Assembly (NCBI RefSeq): GCF_018860705.1
Contig: NZ_JAHKQA010000056.1
Span: 1 to 64,000, forward strand
Source of the DNA: Citreicella sp. C3M06
GTDB taxonomy: Bacteria; Pseudomonadota; Alphaproteobacteria; Rhodobacterales; Rhodobacteraceae
Length of the DNA stretch: 64,000 nt
Reading direction: 5' to 3'
Shown: positions 43,867 through 52,132 of the stretch, one piece after another
Position numbering within the stretch: position 1 is the first letter of the stretch
Layout of the letters: each line of letters begins with the position of its first letter
Notes under the pieces: generated by a model
The model's input: only the letters and a program-made list of their open reading frames with translations
Databases searched by the model: none
Told to the model about the DNA's origin: nothing
Translations under genes and position numbers: made by a program

Positions 43867-44915
43867 CCCCTTGCACCTTTGCCATCCCCGGAGACCACAC
43901 CCGCCGCACCGGCGGCTTTATCTATGAACGCCGCCTGCTTGAAGAGCTGCGCGCCAGTGGCCGCGCCGTGCGGCATCTGCGCCTGCCCGATGGCGGAGCC
44001 TCCCCTGATGATGCCACCCGCGCCGCATGGCGCGCGGCGCTGGAAACGCTGGAACCGGATGCGCCGCTGATCCTCGACGGGCTGGTGTTCGGCGCGATGC
44101 GCAGCGAGGATCTGGAGCGGATCAGGCCGCCGGTGGTGGCGATGCTGCACCATCCGATGGGGCTGGAACACGGGTTGCCCGCGTCGCTGGCCCGCGCGCT
44201 GCTGGTGCAGGAAAGCGCCAACCTGCGCCATGTCGCCCATGTGGTGGTGACCAGCGCCCACACAGCGCAAAGCTATGTGGCGATGGGGGCCGACCCAAGG
44301 CGGATCACCGTGGCGCTGCCGGGCTTTGATGCCGCGCGCGGCGGAACGCGGCGCGATGCCGGGCCACGCATCCTGTCGGTGGGTCTGCTGGCGCAGCGCA
44401 AGGGCCACGATGTGCTGATCGAGGCGCTGCGCCGCATCGCTGATCTTGACTGGAGCGCGCAGATCGTCGGCAAGACCCATGATCCCGCCATCGCCGAGGC
44501 CCTTGCCGCGCAGATCGCGCGCAGCGGGCTGGGCGCACGCGTCACCCTGAGCGGAGAGCTGGACGATGCGGCGTTGGCCGAGGCGTTCGGCACGGCGCGG
44601 CTCTTTGCCCTTGCAACGCGGTACGAAGGCTACGGCATGGCGCTGGCCGAGGCGCTGTGCCACGGCCTGCCGATCGTCAGCTGCGCGGCGGGCGCGGTGC
44701 CCGACACCGTCGGCGCGGCCGCTTTGCTGGCCCCTCCGGACGACACCGAGGCGTTTGCGCGCCACCTGCGCGATGTCCTGAGCGACGCGGCGCTGCGCGG
44801 AATGCTGGAAGCCGCATCCCGCGCCCGCGGCGCGGCGCTGCCACGCTGGCGTGACACTGCGGCGGTGATGTCGGGGGTGCTCGACCAGCTTTCGGCGCTG
44901 CGCGATCCGCCATGA
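43863..44915 (+). CDS. Glycosyltransferase family 4 protein
   Basis: A 350-residue GT-B glycosyltransferase. The C-terminal donor-binding domain has SVGLLAQRKGHDVLIEAL, a phosphate-contacting loop, and the Ex7E motif in RYEGYGMALAEAL (Glu-7-Glu). The N-terminal acceptor domain has GDHTRRTGGFIYERRLLEEL and LHHPMGLEHG. No membrane segment is visible, so it acts at the cytoplasmic face. It is the last gene of the operon, coupled to the permease by ATGA. The presence of a CDP-alcohol enzyme and a flippase in the same operon suggests a lipid-linked acceptor. Confidence 0.88.
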   Translation: MTPCTFAIPGDHTRRTGGFIYERRLLEELRASGRAVRHLRLPDGGASPDDATRAAWRAALETLEPDAPLILDGLVFGAMRSEDLERIRPPVVAMLHHPMGLEHGLPASLARALLVQESANLRHVAHVVVTSAHTAQSYVAMGADPRRITVALPGFDAARGGTRRDAGPRILSVGLLAQRKGHDVLIEALRRIADLDWSAQIVGKTHDPAIAEALAAQIARSGLGARVTLSGELDDAALAEAFGTARLFALATRYEGYGMALAEALCHGLPIVSCAAGAVPDTVGAAALLAPPDDTEAFARHLRDVLSDAALRGMLEAASRARGAALPRWRDTAAVMSGVLDQLSALRDPP

Positions 44916-45032
44916 GCGGTTTGACACAGGGGCTGTCTATCTTGGGAAACCCGCGCCGTGGCCCCTGATTTCAGCCGCGAAACGTGCTAGCTATCCGCCG
45001 ACGCCGGTTTGCGGCGTGTCACGGAGGCCTGC

Positions 45033-45401
45033 ATGAGCGACCCGGTAAAGCTGCTTGTCGTCGAAGACGATCCCGTGCTGCGCGACATCATGGGAGACGC
45101 CTGCGCCGCGCTTGGATACCCGGCGGCGCTGGCCGCAACGCCAGTGGACGCAATCGGCGTGCTTGCACAACACGACAGCATCCGTCTGGCGCTGGTCGAT
45201 GTGGTACTGCCCGGCGGCATTTCGGGCTTTGCACTGGCACAGCAGCTGCGCGACGCGCGACCGGAGCTGGAGGTGCTGTTGCTGTCGGGCTACGGCAAGA
45301 CGTTGACCCTTCCGCCGGGGTTCACGGGCCGCGTCCTTGCCAAACCGCTGCCGCTGGAGCAGTTGCGGGCCGTGCTGTCAGAACATCTCGGCGCGGCCTG
45401 A
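45033..45401 (+). CDS. Single-domain response regulator receiver
   Basis: A 122-residue CheY-like receiver with no output domain. Acidic residues Glu11, Asp12 and Asp13, phosphoacceptor Asp56 in VDVVLPGG, Ser85 in the Thr/Ser position (LLSGYGK) and Lys104 (LAKPL) are all present, so it should be phosphorylated. The ATG at 45033 has GGAGG at 6 bases. No kinase is adjacent. Such receivers act as phosphate shuttles, for example in the alphaproteobacterial general stress response, or as targets of orphan kinases such as that at 14714. It is convergent with a small winged-helix-like gene, one base apart. Confidence 0.88.
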   Translation: MSDPVKLLVVEDDPVLRDIMGDACAALGYPAALAATPVDAIGVLAQHDSIRLALVDVVLPGGISGFALAQQLRDARPELEVLLLSGYGKTLTLPPGFTGRVLAKPLPLEQLRAVLSEHLGAA

Positions 45402-45402
45402 T

Positions 45403-45696
45403 TCAGGCCGGGCGCGGCAGGTCGGTGATCCGGTAGGCATCGCCATCGGTGTTTTCCAGATAGCCCAATTCGGTCAGCCGGGTCAGGGCCTCGGCGAACT
45501 CAACATTGCAAATCCCGGCGACGCGGTCAGCATCCTGAACGCGGTCTGGCGTGATCGCCATCCTGTCCGGGGCCGTGACCGCGTGAAAGGCATAAAGAAC
45601 ATCACGTTCGGAATGGCTCAGCTTTTCAAGGCCGAGATCCCTTTCGATCTGCCACAAGGCAGCGCGAATCTTGGCAAGACCGGACAAAGCGCTCAT
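45403..45696 (-). CDS. Small winged-helix-like hypothetical protein
   Basis: A 97-residue protein. LEKLSHSERDVLYAFHAVT could be the first helix pair, AGICNVEFAEALTRLTELGYL the recognition helix, and ENTDGDAYRITDLP the wing, as in MarR/ROK-type winged helices. It could therefore bind DNA, but I do not recognise a named family. I chose the ATG at 45696, where the helical region starts. It ends one base from the receiver gene and faces away from the alcohol dehydrogenase gene. It may regulate its neighbours; that is inference. Confidence 0.6.
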   Translation of the reverse strand: MSALSGLAKIRAALWQIERDLGLEKLSHSERDVLYAFHAVTAPDRMAITPDRVQDADRVAGICNVEFAEALTRLTELGYLENTDGDAYRITDLPRPA

Positions 45697-46033
45697 GTGA
45701 TCGGTCCGATGGCTGAGGGGCTGTGCAGAAGATAGCAAATCTTCGCTGCGCCAGCAAGGATCAGGCCCCGGGCGGGGCCCGCCGCAGCCGCATCATTCGT
45801 CTACATCCGACCATCATCAGACCGGCCCGCGCTTGCCACTGCAGGCAATCCCGGCCCAAGAGACAGCGCCATGCTGCCGGCCCATCGCAGGGCGCCGCAA
45901 GGGCGAACCGGCATCCGCGTTCAGGATGATATGGACAGGGTGGCGCTCTTCGGGCGGGGGCGGGTGCCCTGCCGAAAAGAGGCAAACGCCACCCCGGATG
46001 GGGGCGGCGCCTGTTATCTGCGATGGGGCCGGG
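45697..46033. other. Gap between the winged-helix gene and the alcohol dehydrogenase gene
   Basis: These 337 bases lie between two leftward genes: the promoter of the winged-helix gene and the 3' end of the dehydrogenase transcript. GGCCCCG and CGGGGCC at 45764-45779 form a short hairpin, and a terminator-like stem lies at 45987-46009. No gene or RNA is seen. Confidence 0.45.
45987..46009 (-). terminator. Terminator-like hairpin after the PQQ dehydrogenase gene
   Basis: CGCC-A-CCCC pairs with GGGG-GC-GGCG around a GGAT loop, with a small internal bulge. On the minus strand it is followed by TTTGCCTCTTTT. It lies 25 bases beyond the dehydrogenase stop. Confidence 0.5.
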
Positions 46034-47809
46034 TCAGTTGGCCGCCAGTTGCCTTGGCAGCTTGAATGTCCAGACCATGCCGCCCTGATTGAGGTAATTG
46101 ACCTTTTTGGCCACCTCGCCGCCCCAGAGCGGAACCGCGCCGCCCCAGCCGGACACCACCGAGACATATTGCTCGCCGTCCATGTCCCACGTCACAGGCT
46201 GGCCGACGATGCCCGAGCCGGTCTGGAACGACCACAGCTCTTCGCCGGTCTCGTCATCGAGCGCGATGAACTTGCCCTCGGGGGTGCCAAAGAACACAAG
46301 GCCGCCTGCGGTGGTCATCACGCCGCCCCAGAGCGGGGCCTCGTTCTTGTATTCCCATTTCCATTCGCCGGTGGCAGGGTCGATCGCCTTGAGGCTGCCG
46401 ATGTGATCCTCGTACATCGGCTTGATGGTAAAGCCCGACCCAAGGTAAGCGGCGCCCTTCTTGTAGGTGACCGGCTCGTTCCAGATGTCCATGCCCCATT
46501 CGTTCGAGGGTACGTAGAACAGCCCGGTGTTCTGGCTGTAGGCCATTGGCATCCAGTTCTTGCCACCAAGGAATCCTGGAGCCGAGAACACGACCTGCCC
46601 CTTGCCACCGTCGGCCGCCGCCGAAGGGTCGCCGGGCCGGTTGTCTTCGTTGAAGATCGGGCGACCGTCATCGCCGATGCCCGAAGCCCATGTGATGTCC
46701 TTGACGAAGGGATAGGCGTCGATGAACGCGCCGTCCTCGCGGTTGAGCACGTAGAAAAAGCCGTTGCGGTCGGCGGTGGCGTAGCGTTTGTTGCCCTCGG
46801 CATCCTCGTAGGCGACAACCTCGTTGACGCCATCGTAGTCCCAGCCCTCGCGCGGGGTGGTCTGGAAATGCCACTTGATCTCGCCGGTCTTGGGGTCAAG
46901 GCCAACGCGGCTGGCGGCATAGAGATTGTCGCCGGTGTTGCCTTCGGTGGGGGTGCCCGCGCCGCGCAGATGGCTGTTCCACGGGGCCGGGTTGCCCGCG
47001 CCGAACACCAGCGTGTCGGTATCGGCATCATACGAGCCGCCCAGCCATGTCGCGCCGCCGCCGGTCTTCCACATATCGCCCGGCCATGTCGCGTTCAGCG
47101 TGCCGGTCATGGTCGATTCCTCGCCATTGAGCGTGCCCATGTGGCCTTCGATCATCGGGCGGGTCCAGACCAGATCGCCGGTTTCGGCGTTGCGGGCCTG
47201 CACCTCGCCGACGATGCCGAATTCACCGCCGGAATTGCCGGTGATAACCATGCCATCGACGATCAGCGGCGCGGCGGTGTAGGAATAGCCCGCCTTGTAA
47301 TCGGCGATCTTGTCGCGCCACACCACGTCGCCGGTCATGCGATCCAGCGCCACGAGCCGCGCATCGAGCGTGCCGAAAATCACCAGATCGCCATAGATCG
47401 CGGCGCCCCGGTTGATCACGTCGCAGCAGGGCAGGATGCCTTCGGGCAGGCGGGCATCGTATTGCCAGAGCTCGGCGCCCGTCATCACGTCAATCGCGTA
47501 GAGCCGCGAATACGAGCCGGTGACATACATCACGCCGTCATAGATGATCGGCTGCGCTTCCTGTCCGCGCTGCTTTTCGCCGCCCATGGAAAACGCCCAG
47601 GCCGGGATCAGATTCTGGACGTTGTCCTTGTTGAGCGTGTCGAGCGGGCTGTAGCGTTGCAGGTGGCGGCCCATGCCATTGGTCACGACCTGATCGGTCA
47701 TGGTCTGGTCGTTGGCGATGTCCTCTTCGCTGACGCCTGCCGTGGCGGGGTCGGGGGCCATCCCCACGGCGAGCAGGCTTGCGCTCACTGCCAGAATGAA
47801 TCTGTTCAT
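46034..47809 (-). CDS. PQQ-dependent alcohol dehydrogenase, ExaF/PedH-like (lanthanide-type)
   Basis: A 591-residue type I quinoprotein alcohol dehydrogenase with a Sec signal (residues 1-24). It oxidises primary alcohols in the periplasm. The adjacent-cysteine ring is Cys128-Cys129 (PEGILPCCD). GGEFG (Glu196) matches the metal-binding loop. The catalytic motif is Asp324-Tyr325-Asp326 (EGWDYDG); the second Asp, two residues after the catalytic Asp, is the mark of lanthanide-dependent enzymes, where calcium enzymes have Ala or Ser. The pattern fits ExaF/PedH better than XoxF. AGGGAGGA precedes the ATG. No cytochrome c or PQQ-biosynthesis gene lies nearby. Confidence 0.9.
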   Translation of the reverse strand: MNRFILAVSASLLAVGMAPDPATAGVSEEDIANDQTMTDQVVTNGMGRHLQRYSPLDTLNKDNVQNLIPAWAFSMGGEKQRGQEAQPIIYDGVMYVTGSYSRLYAIDVMTGAELWQYDARLPEGILPCCDVINRGAAIYGDLVIFGTLDARLVALDRMTGDVVWRDKIADYKAGYSYTAAPLIVDGMVITGNSGGEFGIVGEVQARNAETGDLVWTRPMIEGHMGTLNGEESTMTGTLNATWPGDMWKTGGGATWLGGSYDADTDTLVFGAGNPAPWNSHLRGAGTPTEGNTGDNLYAASRVGLDPKTGEIKWHFQTTPREGWDYDGVNEVVAYEDAEGNKRYATADRNGFFYVLNREDGAFIDAYPFVKDITWASGIGDDGRPIFNEDNRPGDPSAAADGGKGQVVFSAPGFLGGKNWMPMAYSQNTGLFYVPSNEWGMDIWNEPVTYKKGAAYLGSGFTIKPMYEDHIGSLKAIDPATGEWKWEYKNEAPLWGGVMTTAGGLVFFGTPEGKFIALDDETGEELWSFQTGSGIVGQPVTWDMDGEQYVSVVSGWGGAVPLWGGEVAKKVNYLNQGGMVWTFKLPRQLAAN

Positions 47810-47821
47810 ATCGTCCTCCCT

Positions 47822-48070
47822 TCAAGACGGTTCCGGAATCGTCGGGCGACCGCAACGGGCCGCATCCTCCTCCGGGGCAACCATCCCCGGCTGTGCGCCC
47901 AAGATGAATTGCACCAAGGTCGTAAGGTCGCGGTCCGGGTGCCCGATGGCGGCGGTGTCCTGCGGGTGGAACAAGGCCGTGCAGGCGAGGATCAGGCGCC
48001 GGAAGATGCGCTTCCCGCTGCCGGGGTGGGGCCTCGCGGCGGCGGGCAGGGCGCCGTCGCGGTCTTGCAT
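47822..48070 (-). CDS. Small hypothetical ORF upstream of the alcohol dehydrogenase gene
   Basis: An 82-codon frame from an ATG at 48070. It ends 12 bases before the dehydrogenase ATG, so it would be in the same transcript. Codons favour G/C at third position like the neighbours. The product contains LTTLVQFILGAQPGMVAP and has no haem motif, signal peptide or family that I recognise. It may be a small gene, a decayed cytochrome, or chance. Confidence 0.3.
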   Translation of the reverse strand: MQDRDGALPAAARPHPGSGKRIFRRLILACTALFHPQDTAAIGHPDRDLTTLVQFILGAQPGMVAPEEDAARCGRPTIPEPS

Positions 48071-48567
48071 CCCGGAGCGTCGAGCGTTCGGCGGCGAGAT
48101 TATTCCAGTGGCCGCCCGCCCGGCGGAGCAGTCGCCATCGGAACAGGGCCCAGCAGCGCGCGACAGCGCGGCCTGTGGTGGTGGGCCATAAGAAGGGCTG
48201 TGGAATCAACGCCATGGCAGCGCCACAGGATCGTTCCGATCCGTGCCTGTCCGGCGTCGCTCCCGAGGGAGGCACCGACCGTCGCGCCGGATTGAACGGC
48301 ATGGCCGTTCAACGCGAAGATGTGGGGCCTGAACTTGCACGGTTTCTCGCGCCGGGGGTACCGAGAGGCTGCGATCACGTGGGCCGTTGCGCAACGCGCC
48401 GCGGGCCGGGGAGGGGCAGGGCGCGAGCCGGTATTGCACCTTGGTCTAGGGCGGATTTTGGCGGCAACGATCAGGCACGGGGATCGAAACCTTTGCGGAG
48501 ACGATCGTAAAAGGCCGGAAATGAAACGGCCCGCGCAGGGCGGGCCGTTTCAGGCGATGGCGGCGGC
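48071..48567. other. Gap between the dehydrogenase region and choV
   Basis: Beyond the small ORF, about 450 bases hold no gene I can support. Frames on both strands are short or Arg/Pro-rich. The right end contains the strong hairpin following choV. Confidence 0.45.
48522..48552 (-). terminator. Terminator after choV
   Basis: A perfect 12-bp inverted repeat (TGAAACGGCCCG / CGGGCCGTTTCA) with a 7-base loop lies 16 bases beyond the choV stop. T-rich sequence (TTTCC...CTTTTACG) follows on the minus strand. Confidence 0.8.
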
Positions 48568-49599
48568 TCAGGCGTCGACTGGCACCTTGTTCAGGCCGCG
48601 CAACACGTCGTCCTTGCTGATCTGGCCGATCAGGATGCCGTTTTCGATCACGCCCACCGGGGCGTTGTGGCCGATCAGTGCCTCGAAGCCCTCGCAAAGC
48701 AGGCTGTCGGCCTCAAGCGTCACCGACGGGGTGCCGTTGACCGGCTGCATCAGATCGCGCGGGCGCAGCACGCCCAGCGGGTTCATGTGCTGGACGAATT
48801 CGGCCACATAGGCGTTGCAGGGATCGCGGAAGATGTCCTGCGGCGCGCCGGTCTGCACGATGCGCCCGCCTTCCATGATCGAGATATGGTTGCCCAGCTT
48901 GAACGCCTCGTCGAGATCGTGGCTGACGAAGACGATGGTGCGGCGCAGGCGCTGCTGAAGCTCGAGCAGCTCGTCCTGAAGCTTGGTGCGGATCAGCGGA
49001 TCGAGCGCCGAGAACGGCTCGTCCATCAACAGGATCGGCGCTGCGGTGGCAAAGGCGCGGGCAAGGCCGACGCGCTGTTGCATTCCGCCCGACAGCTGGC
49101 TGACCTTGCGATCGCCCCAGTCGCCAAGGCCGACCAGATCCAGCTGGGCGTCGATGCGCTCGCGCATCTCGGCCTTGTTCATGCCCGCCAGTTCCAGCCC
49201 CAGCCCGACGTTTTCGCGCACGCTGCGCCATGGCAGCAGGCCGAATTGCTGGAACACCATGGTGACGTTGTGCATCCGGATGCGGCGCAAGGTGGCGGGA
49301 TCGGCATGGGTGACATCGACCATGCTCTGACCGTCATTGACATGCACCGCGCCGCGCGCCACCGGGTTCAGCCCGTTGATGGCGCGCAGCAAGGTTGATT
49401 TCCCGGACCCCGACAGCCCCATCAGCACGGCAATCTCGCCCTGCCTGATGGTCAGCGAGCAATCATGCACCCCGAGGACCTGACCGGTCTTTTCCTGAAT
49501 TGGGCCGCGATCCTCGCCCGCATCCATCAGCGGCAGCGCCGATTTCGGCTTGTCTCCGAACACGATGGAGACGTTGTCGATCTTGACGGCGGTGCTCAT
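48568..49599 (-). CDS. choV: Choline ABC transporter ATP-binding protein
   Basis: A 343-residue ATPase of the quaternary-ammonium uptake family (ProV/OpuAA/ChoV). Walker A is GLSGSGKST, the Q loop FQQFGLLPW, the signature LSGGMQQRVGLARA, Walker B ILLMDEPFSALDP, and the H loop FVSHDLDEA. The C-terminal about 70 residues (TLEADSLLCEGFEALIG) are a CBS-like remnant. In OpuA a CBS module senses ionic strength; here it is single. Its ATG overlaps the choW stop (ATGA) and GGAGG lies upstream. It forms choXWV, adjacent to the bet genes, which supports choline rather than proline or betaine as the main substrate. Confidence 0.93.
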   Translation of the reverse strand: MSTAVKIDNVSIVFGDKPKSALPLMDAGEDRGPIQEKTGQVLGVHDCSLTIRQGEIAVLMGLSGSGKSTLLRAINGLNPVARGAVHVNDGQSMVDVTHADPATLRRIRMHNVTMVFQQFGLLPWRSVRENVGLGLELAGMNKAEMRERIDAQLDLVGLGDWGDRKVSQLSGGMQQRVGLARAFATAAPILLMDEPFSALDPLIRTKLQDELLELQQRLRRTIVFVSHDLDEAFKLGNHISIMEGGRIVQTGAPQDIFRDPCNAYVAEFVQHMNPLGVLRPRDLMQPVNGTPSVTLEADSLLCEGFEALIGHNAPVGVIENGILIGQISKDDVLRGLNKVPVDA

Positions 49600-50432
49600 T
49601 TGCGGCCTCCGATGTTGAGAATGCGGTCGAGCATGATCGCCACCACGACGATGACGAAGCCGGATTCAAAGCCAAGCGCGGTGTTGACCGAATTGAGCGC
49701 CCGCACCACCGGCACGCCCAGCCCGTCTGCGCCGACCAGCGCCGCGACAACCACCATCGACAGCGACAGCATGATGGTCTGGTTCAGCCCCGCCATGATC
49801 TGCGGCAGGGCATAGGGCAGTTCGACCTTCCACAGCGTCTGTGACGGCGTCGCGCCAAAGGCGCGCGCCGCTTCCAGCAGACCGGCGGGCGTCGAGGAAA
49901 CCCCAAGATGCGTCAGCCGGATCGGCGCGGGCAGCACGAAGATCACCGTTGCGATCAGGCCGGGCACCATGCCGATGCCAAAGAACACGATTGCCGGAAT
50001 GAGATAGACGAACGTCGGCAGCGTCTGCATCAGGTCGAGCACCGGGCGCAGATAGGCGTAAAGCTTTGGCCGGTGCGCGGTGGCGATGCCGATGGGCACG
50101 CCGATGGCCATGCAGACAACGCAGGCCGAGAGCACCAGCGTCAGGCTTTCGGTGGTTTCCTCCCAGTAATCCTGATTGAGGATGAACAGGAATCCCAGCG
50201 CCACGAACAGTGCCACCTTCCAGCTGCGATGCAGTGCCCATGTCAGCGCGACGATGATCGCGATGACCAGCAGTTCAGGCGGTTCCTGCAGCACGAAGAG
50301 GATCGCGTCGATCAGCGTTTCCATGATCGCCGACATTGCGTCGAGCACGATCTTTCCATGGTCCCGGATGAAGTCGAAGACGGCACTTGCCGCCTTGCCC
50401 ACCGGGATCTTGTGATCCGTCAGCCAGTCCAA
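49596..50432 (-). CDS. choW: Choline ABC transporter permease
   Basis: A 278-residue inner-membrane permease of the ProW/OpuAB/ChoW type. About six membrane segments are visible; the EAA-type loop is LEAARAFGATPSQTLWKVELP. MQTLPTFVYLIPAIVFFGIGM and ALPQIMAGLNQTIMLSLSM are highly conserved in the family. Translation appears to start at a TTG at 50432, since no ATG or GTG suits the conserved N-terminus DWLTDHKIPVG. The non-ATG start and the hairpin after choX would both lower permease expression relative to the binding protein. Confidence 0.92.
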   Translation of the reverse strand: MDWLTDHKIPVGKAASAVFDFIRDHGKIVLDAMSAIMETLIDAILFVLQEPPELLVIAIIVALTWALHRSWKVALFVALGFLFILNQDYWEETTESLTLVLSACVVCMAIGVPIGIATAHRPKLYAYLRPVLDLMQTLPTFVYLIPAIVFFGIGMVPGLIATVIFVLPAPIRLTHLGVSSTPAGLLEAARAFGATPSQTLWKVELPYALPQIMAGLNQTIMLSLSMVVVAALVGADGLGVPVVRALNSVNTALGFESGFVIVVVAIMLDRILNIGGRK

Positions 50433-50511
50433 TTGTCGCGGTCCCTCTGGTCTTGCGGCCCTCTTGCGGGGCTTTTTGTTTGATAGGGCGGTGCGCCGCC
50501 CGTCAGAAAAT

Positions 50512-50538
50512 CCCCCGCCGAAAGGGGTTCGGCGGGGG
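50512..50538 (-). terminator. Intercistronic hairpin between choX and choW
   Basis: CCCCCGCCGAA and TTCGGCGGGGG form a perfect 11-bp stem with a 5-base loop just after the choX stop, followed on the minus strand by ATTTTCTGACG. It is well placed as a partial terminator that favours choX message over choWV. Confidence 0.65.
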
Positions 50539-50544
50539 CGGGTA

Positions 50545-51456
50545 TCAGAACCCGAATTCGGCTTTCACCGCGGCGGTGCCGTCTTCGCCGCCCAGCGTGC
50601 TCACGCCATCGACCCACGCAAGAACCGCCTCGGGGTTGGCCTTGATCCAGTCGAGCGTGGCATCCTCGGGGTCGGCGCCGTCATCGAGGATCTGCCCCAT
50701 GATGAGGTTCTCCATGGGCAGCGAAAAATCCATCTGGCCGAACAGCTTGCCGAGGTTCGGGCATTCCGCCGCATAGCCCTTGCGGGTCACGGTGTTGACC
50801 ACGCCTTCACCGCCGAAGAAATCTTCGCCGCCGGGCAGGTACTTGAGGTCGAAGTTGGCATTCATCGGATGCGGTTCCCAGCCAAGGAACACGACGAAAT
50901 CACCATCGTCCACAAGGCGGCGCGCCTGCGCGAGCATCCCCTGTTCCGAGCTTTCGACCACTTCGAACTCCCCGAGGCCGAACGTGTTCTCTTCGATCAG
51001 AGACACAAGGTAGGCGTTGCCTTCATTGCCCGGCTCGATGCCGTAGATCTTGCCATCCAGTTCGTCTTCGAACTTGGCGATGTCGGCATAGCTTTGCAGC
51101 CCCGCGTCCCATGCCGCCTGCGTGGTGGCGAGGGTGTATTTGGTGCCTTCGAGGTTGGTGTTGATCGATTCGATCTCGCCGCTGTCGAGGTAGGGGGCGA
51201 TGGAGCTGTTCTGCGCCGGCATCCAGTTGCCGAGGAACACGTCGACATCATCGCTTTCGAGCGAGGCAAAAGTCACCGGCACCGACAGCACCTTGACGTT
51301 GACGTCATAGCCAAGCGCCTCGATCACGTGCTTTGCGGCGGCGGTGGTGGTGGTGATGTCGGTCCAGCCCACATCGGACATGGTGACGGTGTCGCAATCG
51401 GCAAAGGCGGCGGTGCTGCTGAGCGCGAGGGCGGAAACGGTGGATACGAGTTTCAT
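50545..51456 (-). CDS. choX: Choline ABC transporter substrate-binding protein
   Basis: A 303-residue periplasmic receptor with a Sec signal (residues 1-18, ALALSSTAAFADCD). The mature start TVTMSDVGWTDITTTTA and VPVTFASLESDDVDVFLGNW match the ChoX/OpuAC family, in which aromatic and acidic residues cage the trimethylammonium group; AQNSSIAPY, YGIEPGNEG and FVVFLGWEPHPMN are other landmarks. The ATG at 51456 has AGGGAGA upstream. It is the first gene of choXWV and is divergent from betI, with 103 bases between the starts. Confidence 0.94.
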   Translation of the reverse strand: MKLVSTVSALALSSTAAFADCDTVTMSDVGWTDITTTTAAAKHVIEALGYDVNVKVLSVPVTFASLESDDVDVFLGNWMPAQNSSIAPYLDSGEIESINTNLEGTKYTLATTQAAWDAGLQSYADIAKFEDELDGKIYGIEPGNEGNAYLVSLIEENTFGLGEFEVVESSEQGMLAQARRLVDDGDFVVFLGWEPHPMNANFDLKYLPGGEDFFGGEGVVNTVTRKGYAAECPNLGKLFGQMDFSLPMENLIMGQILDDGADPEDATLDWIKANPEAVLAWVDGVSTLGGEDGTAAVKAEFGF

Positions 51457-51486
51457 GTAGTCTCCCTGGTTCGAGGTCTGCATTTT

Positions 51487-51506
51487 TTGATTGACCAATC
51501 AATCAA
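51487..51506. promoter_or_regulatory. Candidate BetI operator between choX and betI
   Basis: TTGATTG (51487-51493) and CAATCAA (51500-51506) form a perfect 7-bp inverted repeat around ACCAAT. It is about 30 bases from the choX start and 53 from betI. BetI, a TetR-type repressor relieved by choline, regulates its own divergent operon in other bacteria, so control of both operons from this site is plausible. Confidence 0.55.
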
Positions 51507-51559
51507 CTCACGGCTACCCCAATAATGCAACCTTTTTCTTGCAGCTCCGGGGGCTCTTC

Positions 51560-52132
51560 ATGTCGGCACAACCCATGCGTAAGCAGCAGCTCGTCGAAGC
51601 GGCGATCGAGGAAATCGGCTCCACGGGGACCCTGAACGTCACGGTCGGAAAGATCGCCAAACGGGCGGGCGTTTCCGCCGCGCTGGCCTTTCATTACTTC
51701 GGCGACAAGGACACGCTGTTCCTTGCCGCGATGCGTCATGTTCTGGCGATCTACGGTGCAGAGGTGCGCGGCGCGCTGGTGGCGTCGGACGGGCCGCACG
51801 AGCGGCTTGCCGCGATCATCCGCGCCAACTTCAGCCCGACGAACTTTCGCGGCGAAGTCATTGCGGCATGGTTGAATTTCTACGTTCTTGCGCAGCAATC
51901 GACAGAGGCGCGCCGGCTGCTGTCGGTCTATCATCGGCGGCTGCAATCGAACCTTGTCTACAGCTTGCGCCCCCTTGCCGGAGACGCCGCGCCCGAGATC
52001 GCGACCCGGCTTGGCGGGCTGATCGACGGCATCTACCTGCGCTTCGCGGTGAACCCGTCCGACACGACCGGCAAGAGCGCCGCCGCTCAGGTGCTCACCA
52101 CCCTCGATCACGAACTGCGGGCCCTCAAATGA
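51560..52132 (+). CDS. betI: Transcriptional regulator BetI (TetR family)
   Basis: A 190-residue TetR-family repressor, near the usual BetI length of about 195. The N-terminal HTH reads TVGKIAKRAGVSAALAFHYFGDKDTL at about residues 30-55. The ligand domain contains WLNFYVLAQQSTEARRLL and GLIDGIYLRF, characteristic of BetI. I chose the ATG at 51560, which gives the BetI-type N-terminus. It leads the operon betI-betC-betB-betA, with an ATGA overlap to betC. Choline is the expected inducer. Confidence 0.92.
   Translation: MSAQPMRKQQLVEAAIEEIGSTGTLNVTVGKIAKRAGVSAALAFHYFGDKDTLFLAAMRHVLAIYGAEVRGALVASDGPHERLAAIIRANFSPTNFRGEVIAAWLNFYVLAQQSTEARRLLSVYHRRLQSNLVYSLRPLAGDAAPEIATRLGGLIDGIYLRFAVNPSDTTGKSAAAQVLTTLDHELRALK

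Noticed and set aside
45833-48295. An 820-codon plus-strand open frame
   Set aside because: It is the complement of the PQQ dehydrogenase gene and of the gap beside it; the product has no recognisable motif.
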